DNA from: AC-69 sp036519575
GTDB taxonomy: Bacteria > Actinomycetota > UBA4738 > HRBIN12
Assembly (NCBI GenBank): GCA_036519575.1
Contig: DATDKZ010000111.1
Coordinates: forward strand, 1-7,988
DNA: 7,988 bases
Reading direction: 5' to 3'
Both the position numbers and the translations under genes were made by a program. The notes below the pieces were generated by a model that worked only from the letters and a program-made list of their open reading frames with translations, was not told the origin of the DNA and searched no databases. This document shows, piece by piece, positions 1 through 6,693 of this stretch (its first letter is position 1; every line of letters begins with the position of its first letter).

Positions 1-2
1 AT

Positions 3-497
3 GGGTTCAAACGGATCCTGTACCTGAACGGCCACGGCTCGAACATCCCCCTCGTGGAGATGGCCGCTCGGTTGGTCGCGTTGGAGCATCCCGATGTGCT
101 GGCGGCGGCGGCCTTCTACCTCACCAGCGAAGAGGCCATGAAAGTCATCGATGAGGTCCGGGAATCCGAGCTCGGAGGCATGGGCCATGCGTGCGAGCTC
201 GAGACCTCGATCTATCTCCACCTGGACCCCGGAGCCGTCGACATGGACAAAGCCGTCGACGAGAACTCGTTTCCGGAAGGCCAACACGCCTGGATGGACT
301 GGTCTGACGGGCCGCTCAAGCTCATGCCGTGGTGGAACGCGATCAGCCATACGGGGGTCCACGGTGACGCGACGAAGGCGACCGCGGAGAAGGGCAAGTC
401 GCTGTTCGAGGCCGCTGTCTCCGAGTGCGTCTCGTTCGTGCGGGAGCTTCGGGACAAGCCCCTTCCGGTGCGGTGGGAGCCCTCGGAACGTCCCTGA
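3..497 (+). CDS. creatininase-family amidohydrolase, 3' part (N-terminus outside window)
   Basis: The reading frame is open from the window edge (first full codon at base 3) to TGA at 495-497, giving 164 visible residues. The ATG at base 54 is internal, because conserved sequence precedes it. Visible residues 9-14 are NGHGSN, the metal-site loop typical of the creatininase fold, and residues 62-68 are HACELET, close to the family's HAGxxET signature. The family usually runs to about 230-270 residues, so roughly 80-100 N-terminal residues, including the first Glu/His/Asp metal ligands, lie to the left. Family members are soluble metal-dependent amidohydrolases that open cyclic amides or cleave formamides; mycofactocin MftE also belongs here. 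In true creatininase the loop reads NGHYEN, with a metal-binding Glu, and here that position is Ser, so a substrate other than creatinine is likely. The neighbouring peptide-type importer suggests an imported amide, as inference only. The family is clear; the substrate is unknown. Confidence 0.88.
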   Translation, partial: GFKRILYLNGHGSNIPLVEMAARLVALEHPDVLAAAAFYLTSEEAMKVIDEVRESELGGMGHACELETSIYLHLDPGAVDMDKAVDENSFPEGQHAWMDWSDGPLKLMPWWNAISHTGVHGDATKATAEKGKSLFEAAVSECVSFVRELRDKPLPVRWEPSERP

Positions 498-512
498 GTG
501 ACCGCCGGTCAC
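498..512 (+). terminator. small hairpin just after the amidohydrolase stop, possible terminator
   Basis: The inverted repeat GTGACC-GCC-GGTCAC begins on the base after the TGA stop: a perfect 6-bp stem with a 3-nt loop. It is followed by a C/G-rich run (512-525) rather than a T tract. Factor-independent terminators without U-tracts are common in high-GC actinobacteria, so this could end the upstream transcript. The stem is short, and such repeats arise by chance in GC-rich DNA. Confidence 0.35.
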
Positions 513-545
513 CCCCGGGGCCCGACGGTGTAGCCCGCCCCTGCC

Positions 546-575
546 TGGAGCTTCCGAGGCCAACCGTGCTATACA
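546..575 (+). promoter_or_regulatory. candidate extended -10 promoter for the ABC transporter operon
   Basis: TATACA at 570-575 is preceded by TGC (567-569), which forms an extended -10 element (TGnTATAnT-like). At an 18-nt spacer the -35 position holds TGGAGC (546-551), a weak match to TTGACA; extended -10 promoters tolerate this. Transcription would start near 581-583, leaving a leader of about 125 nt before the ATG at 707. It is one of the few A/T-rich hexamers in the intergenic region. The placement is good but the evidence is pattern only. Confidence 0.4.
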
Positions 576-600
576 CGCCCGACGAGGAGGGAGCCGACGT

Positions 601-650
601 TCCCGCCGAGAAGGCGGGAGGGCGCCGACGGGCCCGGTGAGGAACCCGGG
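601..650 (+). promoter_or_regulatory. two tandem hairpins in the transporter leader
   Basis: Hairpin 1 is TCCCGCC (601-607), loop GAGAA, GGCGGGA (613-619): a perfect 7-bp stem. Hairpin 2 is CCCGG (633-637), an 8-nt loop, CCGGG (646-650). The heptamer GCCGACG occurs twice around hairpin 1 (593-599 and 624-630). The remaining leader to 706 contains GGGGGTGG (693-700), the likely ribosome binding region for the ATG at 707. I could not match the leader to a known riboswitch class. It may be structured regulatory RNA or merely GC-rich folding. Confidence 0.3.
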
Positions 651-706
651 AGCCTCGGCCATTCGTATCAGGTAGCGAGCGCACTCAAGGACGGGGGTGG
701 CAGGCG

Positions 707-2584
707 ATGAGCCTCAACGGACGGAGGAGCGGTTCCTGGGTCGGGATCACGGGGATCCTGATCGCCGTGGTCATGCTGGCCACGGCGAGCTTCGCCGGGA
801 TCGCGGGGGCGCAGAGCGCGACACCCAGTCCCGCCAAGGAGACCCAATTCATCTACGGGGTCCCGGCGCCAAACAGCTCGATGAACCCCCTCGTCGGCTA
901 TCTGGGCATCGACTACACGATCTGGTCGCTCGAGTACAACCTTCCGATCGAGTTCGCCACCAAGGACTTCGGCGCCGACCTCGACCACTCCATCGTCACC
1001 AGCGTGGACACGAGCTCGGACAACCTGTCGTTCACCTACCACATGCGGTCGGGGCTCACGTGGTCCGACGGGCAGCCGTTGACCGCGAACGACGTCGCAT
1101 GGACATTGAACTTCTACAAGGAAAGCAACATCAGCAACTACGCCGGGGACATGAGCATCATCAAAAACGTCGAGGCAACGGACGACACGACGTTCGTCAT
1201 CCACGCCGAGAAGCCGACGTCGGTGCTCAACGGGCAATCCGTGTGGATGTACGACTTCATCCTCCCCGAGCACATCTGGAGCACGATCGACGAGCCGAAG
1301 AAGTTCGAGAACGTCCCTGCGGTGGGCAGCGGCCCCTGGGTGGTCACGCAGCAGAAGCCGGGCGAGTTCGTCCGGCTGGAGCGAAACCCCAACTTCTGGG
1401 GAACCGAGATCGGGCTGGAACCGCACGTCGACGTCATCATCGAGAAGGTCTTCAACGACGAGAACTCGATGGCTGCTGCGCTGCAACGGGGGGAGATCGA
1501 CTTCGCCTTCTTCGACTCCGCGAACATCTTGAACTCGCTGAAGACCAAGCCGGACGTCAAGACCTGGGGAGCCCAGATCCCCCTGTTCGATGAGCTTGCC
1601 TTCAACAGCGGGTCGGCGTTCCAGACGGACAAGGCAGGCGGATTCGTCCCCCACGGAGACGGGATCCACGCGACGTCGGATCCGGCCTTCCGCCGAGCGG
1701 TCGCTGAGGCCATCGACAAGCAGACGCTCGTGGACAAGGTCTACGGGGGCTACGCAACCGCGGCCGACTCTCCGGTGCAGCCGGGCGCCACGACCGGCAA
1801 CTGGGATCCACCGCCGGACGAGGCGTTGAACTTCGACCTGGAGAAAGCCAAGGCCGACCTCGCGGCCGCCGGATACACGGACACGGACGGGGACGGGGTG
1901 GTGAACGACCCCAAGACCGGCGAGAACGTCGTCCTCCGGTACTACACGCGGACATCCGACCAGAACACCATCAAGACGGCTCCGTTCGTGGAGTCATGGC
2001 TGAAAGAGATTGGCGTCGGTGTGAAGGTCGCCGCTGTGAGCTCCGGCAAGCTCACCACCATCATCGAGTCGGGCGATTACGAGCTATTCCATTGGGGGTG
2101 GTTCCCCAACCCCGACCCGAACTACATCCTGGGCATCTTCACCTGCGAGCAGCGGGCTCCCAAGCCGGGCGTGTACGGCAACAACGACAGCTTCTTCTGC
2201 GATCCGAAATACGACCAGCTCTACCAACAACAGCTCACCGCGACCAGCACGGAGGCGCGCGTCGACATCGTCCACCAGATGCAGCAGATCCTGTACGAGC
2301 AGCAGCCGTACATCATGCTCGCCTACACCAACTACCTGGAGGCGTACCGGACCGATCGGTTCACCGGTTTCATCATGCAGCCGGAGGGCGTGGGAGACCT
2401 CCTCGCGACATGGGGGCCGTTCTCCTTCATCAACATCCGGCCCGTGACCGGCGAGGCCGCGTCCGCCGCCAAGAGCGAGGGGATCCCGGGCTGGGTGTGG
2501 ATCGGGATCGTCGTTGGGCTGGCAGTTGTCGCCGCAGGCATAATCCTGGGACGGCGCCGGATGAGTGACGAGGACCGCGTCTGA
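707..2584 (+). CDS. ABC transporter substrate-binding protein, family 5 (DppA/OppA type), C-terminally membrane-anchored
   Basis: This 625-residue extracytoplasmic solute-binding protein of the peptide/nickel family (SBP_bac_5) captures substrate and delivers it to the permeases encoded downstream. Residues 1-35 look like a signal peptide: RR at 6-7, a hydrophobic core at 11-32, and cleavage probably after AGA (33-35). No lipobox Cys is present. The family signature spans about 107-130 (MRSGLTWSDG through TANDV). Residues 392-401 (DTDGDGVVND) form an Asp-rich, calcium-loop-like insert often seen in this family. The only two cysteines, C480 and C498, probably form a disulfide in the C-terminal lobe. 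Residues 596-614 are a single hydrophobic helix followed by RRR and an acidic tail, which predicts an outside domain with its C-terminus in the cytoplasm. ATG 707 is preceded by GGGGGTGG at a suitable distance. It is the first gene of the operon. Peptide is the default substrate, but family 5 also carries nickel, opines, glutathione and sugars, so specificity is open. Confidence 0.93.
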   Translation: MSLNGRRSGSWVGITGILIAVVMLATASFAGIAGAQSATPSPAKETQFIYGVPAPNSSMNPLVGYLGIDYTIWSLEYNLPIEFATKDFGADLDHSIVTSVDTSSDNLSFTYHMRSGLTWSDGQPLTANDVAWTLNFYKESNISNYAGDMSIIKNVEATDDTTFVIHAEKPTSVLNGQSVWMYDFILPEHIWSTIDEPKKFENVPAVGSGPWVVTQQKPGEFVRLERNPNFWGTEIGLEPHVDVIIEKVFNDENSMAAALQRGEIDFAFFDSANILNSLKTKPDVKTWGAQIPLFDELAFNSGSAFQTDKAGGFVPHGDGIHATSDPAFRRAVAEAIDKQTLVDKVYGGYATAADSPVQPGATTGNWDPPPDEALNFDLEKAKADLAAAGYTDTDGDGVVNDPKTGENVVLRYYTRTSDQNTIKTAPFVESWLKEIGVGVKVAAVSSGKLTTIIESGDYELFHWGWFPNPDPNYILGIFTCEQRAPKPGVYGNNDSFFCDPKYDQLYQQQLTATSTEARVDIVHQMQQILYEQQPYIMLAYTNYLEAYRTDRFTGFIMQPEGVGDLLATWGPFSFINIRPVTGEAASAAKSEGIPGWVWIGIVVGLAVVAAGIILGRRRMSDEDRV

Positions 2585-2623
2585 GCCGAGGCGGGTGAGC
2601 AGCACAGGGAGCGATCGACCAGG

Positions 2624-3607
2624 GTGAGCACGCGCCGGTACCTGATCTCGAAGGTGCTCCAGGCGCTCCTCACCCTGGCGTTCGTGCTGGCGTTCAACTT
2701 CTTCCTGTTCCGGGCGGTGGGCGACCCCGTGACCGAACTCCTGCGGGGGCACTCAGGGATCTCGGGCCAGGCAGTGGCGCAACTTCAGCGCCAGCTGGGA
2801 CTGGATCTCCCGCTCCCGCAACAATTCGTCCACTACGTGAAGGAGACGCTCCAAGGACACCTGGGGTACTCCTACTTCTACAACCTCCCGGTTTCCGAGG
2901 TGATCGCGGGGCGGATCTGGCCGACCGTCCTGCTGATCGGGGTATCGACGCTCGCCTCGACCGTTCTCGGCATCTGGATCGGGATCCGCCAGGGATGGCG
3001 CCGAGGGAGCAAGTACGACCAGGGCATGCTGGGATTCACCCTGTTCACCTACTCGATGCCGGAGTTCTGGTTCGGGATGCTCGTCATCATGGCGTTCGCC
3101 GTTGGGGTCGGGCCCTTCCCTGCGCTGTTTCCCACCGGGGGGTACGAGACAACCGGCGCCGGCTACACGGGCTTGGCCCACGTCGTGGACGTCGCGAACC
3201 ACATGGTGCTGCCGTTCTTCGTGCTGACCCTTGCCTACCTCGGGGAATACTCGCTGATCATGCGGTCCTCGCTTCTCGAAACCCTTGGCGAGGACTTCAT
3301 CATCACGGCCCGGGCCAAGGGGGTGCGGGAGAACCGGGTCCTGTACGGACATGCCGTGCCGAACGCGCTCCTCCCGACGATGACCGTGACCATCCTGCAG
3401 CTCGGTTTCGTGTTGTCGGGCGTGATCACCATCGAGCTGATCTTCAACTGGCCGGGCCTCGGGCTCCTCACCGCGACGTCCGTCGACGCACGCGACTTCC
3501 CGGTCCTCCAGGGCCTGTTCCTCCTGTTCAGCGCCTCGGTGATCGTCGCGAACCTCGTCGCGGACCTCCTGTACTCGTACCTGGATCCCCGCGTGCGGGC
3601 GGGCTGA
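2624..3607 (+). CDS. peptide/nickel-type ABC transporter permease, DppB/OppB type
   Basis: This 327-residue integral membrane subunit forms half of the importer channel. It starts at GTG 2624, the only start codon in frame after the preceding gene's stop. AGGGAG at 2606-2611 is a rather distant ribosome binding site (12 nt). It has the usual OppB plan of about six membrane helices: roughly 10-31, 100-121, 136-163, 194-214, 254-275 and 297-318. The conserved N-terminal RRYLISKVLQ start and a large external segment separate helices 1 and 2. The cytoplasmic EAA coupling loop, which docks on an ATPase subunit, is at about 222-251 (GEDFIITARAKG and onward to NALLPT). A conserved FNWPGLG follows at 274-280. 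Length and architecture are normal for the family. The gene sits 39 nt after the binding-protein gene and 3 nt before the second permease, so it is co-transcribed with both. Confidence 0.95.
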   Translation: MSTRRYLISKVLQALLTLAFVLAFNFFLFRAVGDPVTELLRGHSGISGQAVAQLQRQLGLDLPLPQQFVHYVKETLQGHLGYSYFYNLPVSEVIAGRIWPTVLLIGVSTLASTVLGIWIGIRQGWRRGSKYDQGMLGFTLFTYSMPEFWFGMLVIMAFAVGVGPFPALFPTGGYETTGAGYTGLAHVVDVANHMVLPFFVLTLAYLGEYSLIMRSSLLETLGEDFIITARAKGVRENRVLYGHAVPNALLPTMTVTILQLGFVLSGVITIELIFNWPGLGLLTATSVDARDFPVLQGLFLLFSASVIVANLVADLLYSYLDPRVRAG

Positions 3608-3610
3608 ACG

Positions 3611-4579
3611 ATGCGACCACAGCCCACATCGACCGAGCCCGTCATCATCGCTCCTCCAGGCCACATCGAGGCCCCGGAGGAGCCACCCCGCACGCCCAGG
3701 GAGATCGCGCGGGCCCGCCGCAAAGCCGCAGCGAAGCGCGTCTGGAAGGAGTATCGGAAGAACAAGATGGGGATGGCAGGCCTGATCATCCTGGGGTTCT
3801 TCGTCTTCGTGGCCATCTTCGCCCCGCTCCTGGCCAGCTCGTGCGGCCTCGATCCCACCTGCCCTTCCACCGGTCCGCAGCTCCAGGCACCCACCCTGAA
3901 GTACCCAATGGGCACCGACGACCTTGGACGCTCGGTGCTCACGCTCACCATCTGGGGGACCCGCATCTCGATGATCGTCGGGCTGGTCGCCACGGCAATC
4001 ACGATCACGATCGGCGTCACCATCGGGTTGATCGCCGGGTATTACGGGGCCTGGCGGGAGTCCGTGTTGATGCGGCTCACGGACTGGTTCCTGGTGATCC
4101 CGTTCCTTCCGCTTGCCATCGTGCTGGCCACCCTGCTCGGTCCGTCCTTCTACACGGTCATCTTCGTCATCGCCATCACGTCGTGGCCGCAAGCCGCTCG
4201 CGTCATCCGGGCCCAGGTCCTGTCGCTGAAGACCCGGCCCTACGTGGAGCGGTCCCGGGCCCTGGGCGCCAGCGACTGGCACCTGGTCACCCGCCACATC
4301 CTTCCGAACGTGGGCCCGCTGATCTTCGCCAATACCGTGCTGACCGTGGCGGTGGCCATCCTCTACGAGTCCACCTTGTCGTTCTTGGGGCTGGGGGATC
4401 CACTCCACACGTCGTGGGGGACCATCCTGGAGAACGCGTTCGGGGCAGGCGCGCCGTTCGCCGGCAACTGGTGGTGGGTGGTCCCGCCCGGCCTGGCCAT
4501 CGTCCTGGTGGTGCTGTCGTTCACGATGATCGGCTATGCCTTGGACGACATCCTCAACCCCAAGCTCAGGGCGCGATGA
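3611..4579 (+). CDS. peptide/nickel-type ABC transporter permease, DppC/OppC type
   Basis: This 322-residue second channel subunit pairs with the DppB-like permease. Its N-terminus (1-50) is cytoplasmic, rich in Pro and Glu and then Arg/Lys, and somewhat extended. The OppC N-terminal element follows, with KRVWKEYRKNK at 42-52 and helix 1 at about 54-75. The conserved PMGTDDLGRSVL is at 99-110 and the EAA coupling loop at about 209-240 (RPYVERSRALGAS and onward to HILPN). YESTLSFLGLG at 252-262 is a family hallmark. The segment after helix 1 carries C79 and C84, which could form an external disulfide. ATG 3611 lies only 3 nt after the previous stop with no strong Shine-Dalgarno, suggesting translational coupling. 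The gene ends in the ATGA shared with the first ATPase gene. No defects were seen. Confidence 0.95.
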   Translation: MRPQPTSTEPVIIAPPGHIEAPEEPPRTPREIARARRKAAAKRVWKEYRKNKMGMAGLIILGFFVFVAIFAPLLASSCGLDPTCPSTGPQLQAPTLKYPMGTDDLGRSVLTLTIWGTRISMIVGLVATAITITIGVTIGLIAGYYGAWRESVLMRLTDWFLVIPFLPLAIVLATLLGPSFYTVIFVIAITSWPQAARVIRAQVLSLKTRPYVERSRALGASDWHLVTRHILPNVGPLIFANTVLTVAVAILYESTLSFLGLGDPLHTSWGTILENAFGAGAPFAGNWWWVVPPGLAIVLVVLSFTMIGYALDDILNPKLRAR

Positions 4580-5580
4580 CCCTCCTCTCCGTCCGCGACC
4601 TCGTCGTGAACTACCACACGCAGGGAGGACCGGTCCCGGCCGTGCGCGGGGTGGACATCGAGATCCCCAAGAGCGAAGTCCTGGGGCTGGCCGGGGAGTC
4701 CGGGTGCGGCAAGACCACGATCGCCGGGGCCCTGCTGCGGCTCCTCCCGAGAGGGACAGAGGTCACCGGCTCCATCCTGCTGAACGGCGAGGACGTGCTG
4801 GGCATGAGGCCGGGACGCCTGCGGGCCGTGAGGTGGACGGAGACCTCGATCGTGTTCCAGGGCGCCATGCACGCGCTCAACCCCGTGCAGCGGGTCGGCG
4901 AGCAGATCGAGGAGGCCATCCTCATCCACCAGCAGGCCGGCGAGAGGGAGGCTCATGTTCGCGTGGGTGGCCTGCTGGAGCAGGTCGGCCTGCCGCCTCG
5001 CCGGATCAAGGATTACCCCCACGAGCTCTCGGGTGGTCAGAAGCAGCGGGTGATGATCGCCATGGCCCTGGCCTGCAACCCCAGCCTGATCATCGCCGAC
5101 GAGCCGACCACCGCCCTCGACGTGATGGTGCAGGCGCAGGTGTTGAAGCTGTTGAAGGAGCTCCAACGAGACCTCGGACTGGCGATGCTGTTCATCACCC
5201 ACGACCTTTCGGTGTTGATCGAGGTGTGCGACCGGCTGGCCATCATGTACGCCGGAAGGATCGTCGAGGAGGGTCCCGCCCAGTCGGTGTTCTACGAGTC
5301 GGCGCACCCCTACACCAGGGCCCTGGCCGATGCGTTCCCCGCGATCGGCGAGGGGAGGTTCCGCAAGGCCCCTTCGGGCCTGCCCGGTGACCCTCCGTAT
5401 CCGCAGGACCTTCCAAGCGGATGCACGTTCCATCCGCGCTGTCCCCTCGCGTTCGAGGCCTGCCCCAGCATCGACCCACGGCTGTTCGACGTGAGCCCGC
5501 GGTGGCGGGCCGCGTGCCTTCTGGTCGATTCGGCCGCGCCCGTGCTCGAGGGTGCCCGGACCCCCGGATCCGATCGATGA
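4576..5580 (+). CDS. peptide/nickel-type ABC transporter ATP-binding protein, DppD/OppD type
   Basis: This 334-residue cytoplasmic ATPase powers the importer as a heterodimer with the next gene product. Walker A is GESGCGKT (40-47) and the Q-loop region reads FQGAMHALNP. The ABC signature is LSGGQ (151-155), Walker B ends in D175-E176, and the switch histidine is H209. The C-terminal oligopeptide-transporter domain includes GCTFHPRCP, with cysteines C283, C289, C296 and C314. In DppD/OppD proteins of known structure, cysteines in this region bind a [4Fe-4S] cluster. The start is ATG 4576, overlapping the permease stop (ATGA) with AGGG at 4568-4571. The frame is open far upstream, but that part overlaps the two permease genes out of frame and shows no family sequence. 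The gene overlaps the following ATPase by ATGA at 5577-5580. Confidence 0.95.
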   Translation: MTLLSVRDLVVNYHTQGGPVPAVRGVDIEIPKSEVLGLAGESGCGKTTIAGALLRLLPRGTEVTGSILLNGEDVLGMRPGRLRAVRWTETSIVFQGAMHALNPVQRVGEQIEEAILIHQQAGEREAHVRVGGLLEQVGLPPRRIKDYPHELSGGQKQRVMIAMALACNPSLIIADEPTTALDVMVQAQVLKLLKELQRDLGLAMLFITHDLSVLIEVCDRLAIMYAGRIVEEGPAQSVFYESAHPYTRALADAFPAIGEGRFRKAPSGLPGDPPYPQDLPSGCTFHPRCPLAFEACPSIDPRLFDVSPRWRAACLLVDSAAPVLEGARTPGSDR

Positions 5581-6665
5581 CCGAGCGGACCGGCCCCGCG
5601 GAGCACCCAGAGGAAAGCCCACCGTTGCTCCAGGTCCGCGACCTCAAGGTCACGTTCGCTGGACGGATCGGCTTGGGGGCGGGCATCATCGGCCGGAAGG
5701 CGACGCTGTCGAGGGCCGTGGACGGCGTGAGCCTTCAGCTTCGGCAGGGCGAGGTGCTCGCTCTGGCCGGCGAGTCGGGGTGCGGAAAGACCACCACCGC
5801 ACGGGCCATCATGGGCCTCGAGCCGCCGAGGGAAGGCCAGATCCTGTTCCAGGGCAGGAAGATCTCGAAGGGCCTTCGCGCGTATCGGCGGAAGGTGCAG
5901 ATGATCTTCCAGGACCCCACCGGCGCGCTCAACCCTCGTCAGACGATCTACGAGTCGGTCGCCGAGGGCCTTCGGATCCACCGGATACACCACGGCCCGA
6001 ACGGCGAGACCGAGCAAGAGCTCGTGGCCCGCGCGCTCTCCCGGGCCGGGATGCGACCCCCCGAACGGTTCTACCTGAACTACCCGCACGAGCTCTCCGG
6101 AGGGCAACGCCAGCGGGTGGTGATCGCTGGAGCCCTTGTCCTCGACCCGGTGATGCTTGTGGCCGACGAGCCAGTGTCGAACCTCGACGCGTCGGTGCGC
6201 GGCGAGATCCTTCGCCTGCTTCTCCAGCTCCGCGACGAGCTCGGCCTGGCCATCCTGGTGGTGACGCACGACCTCGGGCTCGCGTGGACCATCGCCGACC
6301 GGGTCGCGGTGATGTATCTCGGTCGCATCGTCGAGATCGGCCCGGCCGAAGCGGTGCTGACCCGGCCGCTCCATCCATACACGAAGGCGCTGCTGAACGT
6401 GGTCCCCGAGGCCGGTGGGCTTGACCGGCCGATCCTCACCGGGGAGCCGCCGGACCCAACGAGGATCCCGCCGGGATGCCGGTTCCATCCCAGGTGCCCC
6501 GAGGTGGCATCGGGCGCAGCCCGGGCGGCCGGTGTCGAAGACCGGTGCCGGGGAGAAGACCTCGGGCTGATGGAACTTCGCCCCGGGCACTTCGCGGCGT
6601 GCCACCTGGCCGCCCTCACCGTCGGCGAGGGCAGGGAGCTGTCCACATCGCAACCTCAGGGCTGA
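5577..6665 (+). CDS. peptide/nickel-type ABC transporter ATP-binding protein, DppF/OppF type
   Basis: This 362-residue second ATPase subunit is the last gene of the importer operon. Walker A is GESGCGKT (65-72), followed by the Q-loop FQDPTGALNP. The signature is LSGGQ (173-177), Walker B ends in D197-E198, and the switch histidine is H231. The C-terminal oligopeptide domain has GCRFHPRCP with cysteines C301, C307, C324 and C342. The gap between the second and third is 17 residues, against 7 in the partner ATPase. The segment between the first strand and Walker A (about 28-46, Gly-rich) is the usual OppF/DppF insertion. I chose ATG 5577, which overlaps the previous stop as ATGA. The frame is open from further upstream, but that stretch lies inside the previous gene and has no ATPase-family character. 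The TGA stop touches a strong hairpin. Confidence 0.95.
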   Translation: MTERTGPAEHPEESPPLLQVRDLKVTFAGRIGLGAGIIGRKATLSRAVDGVSLQLRQGEVLALAGESGCGKTTTARAIMGLEPPREGQILFQGRKISKGLRAYRRKVQMIFQDPTGALNPRQTIYESVAEGLRIHRIHHGPNGETEQELVARALSRAGMRPPERFYLNYPHELSGGQRQRVVIAGALVLDPVMLVADEPVSNLDASVRGEILRLLLQLRDELGLAILVVTHDLGLAWTIADRVAVMYLGRIVEIGPAEAVLTRPLHPYTKALLNVVPEAGGLDRPILTGEPPDPTRIPPGCRFHPRCPEVASGAARAAGVEDRCRGEDLGLMELRPGHFAACHLAALTVGEGRELSTSQPQG

Positions 6666-6693
6666 CCGGTCGACGACGCGGTCGTCGACCGGT
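6665..6693. terminator. perfect 13-bp hairpin between convergent genes, probable bidirectional terminator
   Basis: The left arm is ACCGGTCGACGAC (6665-6677), the loop GCG (6678-6680), and the right arm GTCGTCGACCGGT (6681-6693), with no mismatch. It fills the whole gap between the transporter operon stop (TGA 6663-6665) and the stop of the minus-strand gene (TGA 6696-6694). Neither side has a T run, as is usual for actinobacterial hairpin terminators. The symmetry would serve both strands. Confidence 0.8.

Noticed and set aside
625..690. Resemblance of the leader (CCCGGTGAGG followed by CCCGGGAGCC) to the core of a cobalamin or SAM-I riboswitch
   Set aside because: The inferred leader is too short for a cobalamin riboswitch. 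The B12-box and SAM-I core elements are not present in the required order. Only a few GC-rich positions match.
2753..4408. Long open frame on the minus strand (551 codons) across both permease genes
   Set aside because: Its translation is low-complexity, rich in Arg, Gly, Asp, Glu and Pro, with no family character. It is the GC-driven antisense shadow of two clear permease genes.
2995..4575. Upstream extension of the first ATPase frame to base 2995
   Set aside because: The extension overlaps both permeases out of frame and lacks recognisable domains. The ATG at 4576 overlaps the previous stop and directly precedes the conserved ATPase N-terminus.
5310..6653. Long minus-strand frame (447 codons) opposite the second ATPase gene
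   Set aside because: This is an antisense shadow of a gene with all ATPase motifs intact; the composition is that of reverse-complemented GC-rich coding DNA.
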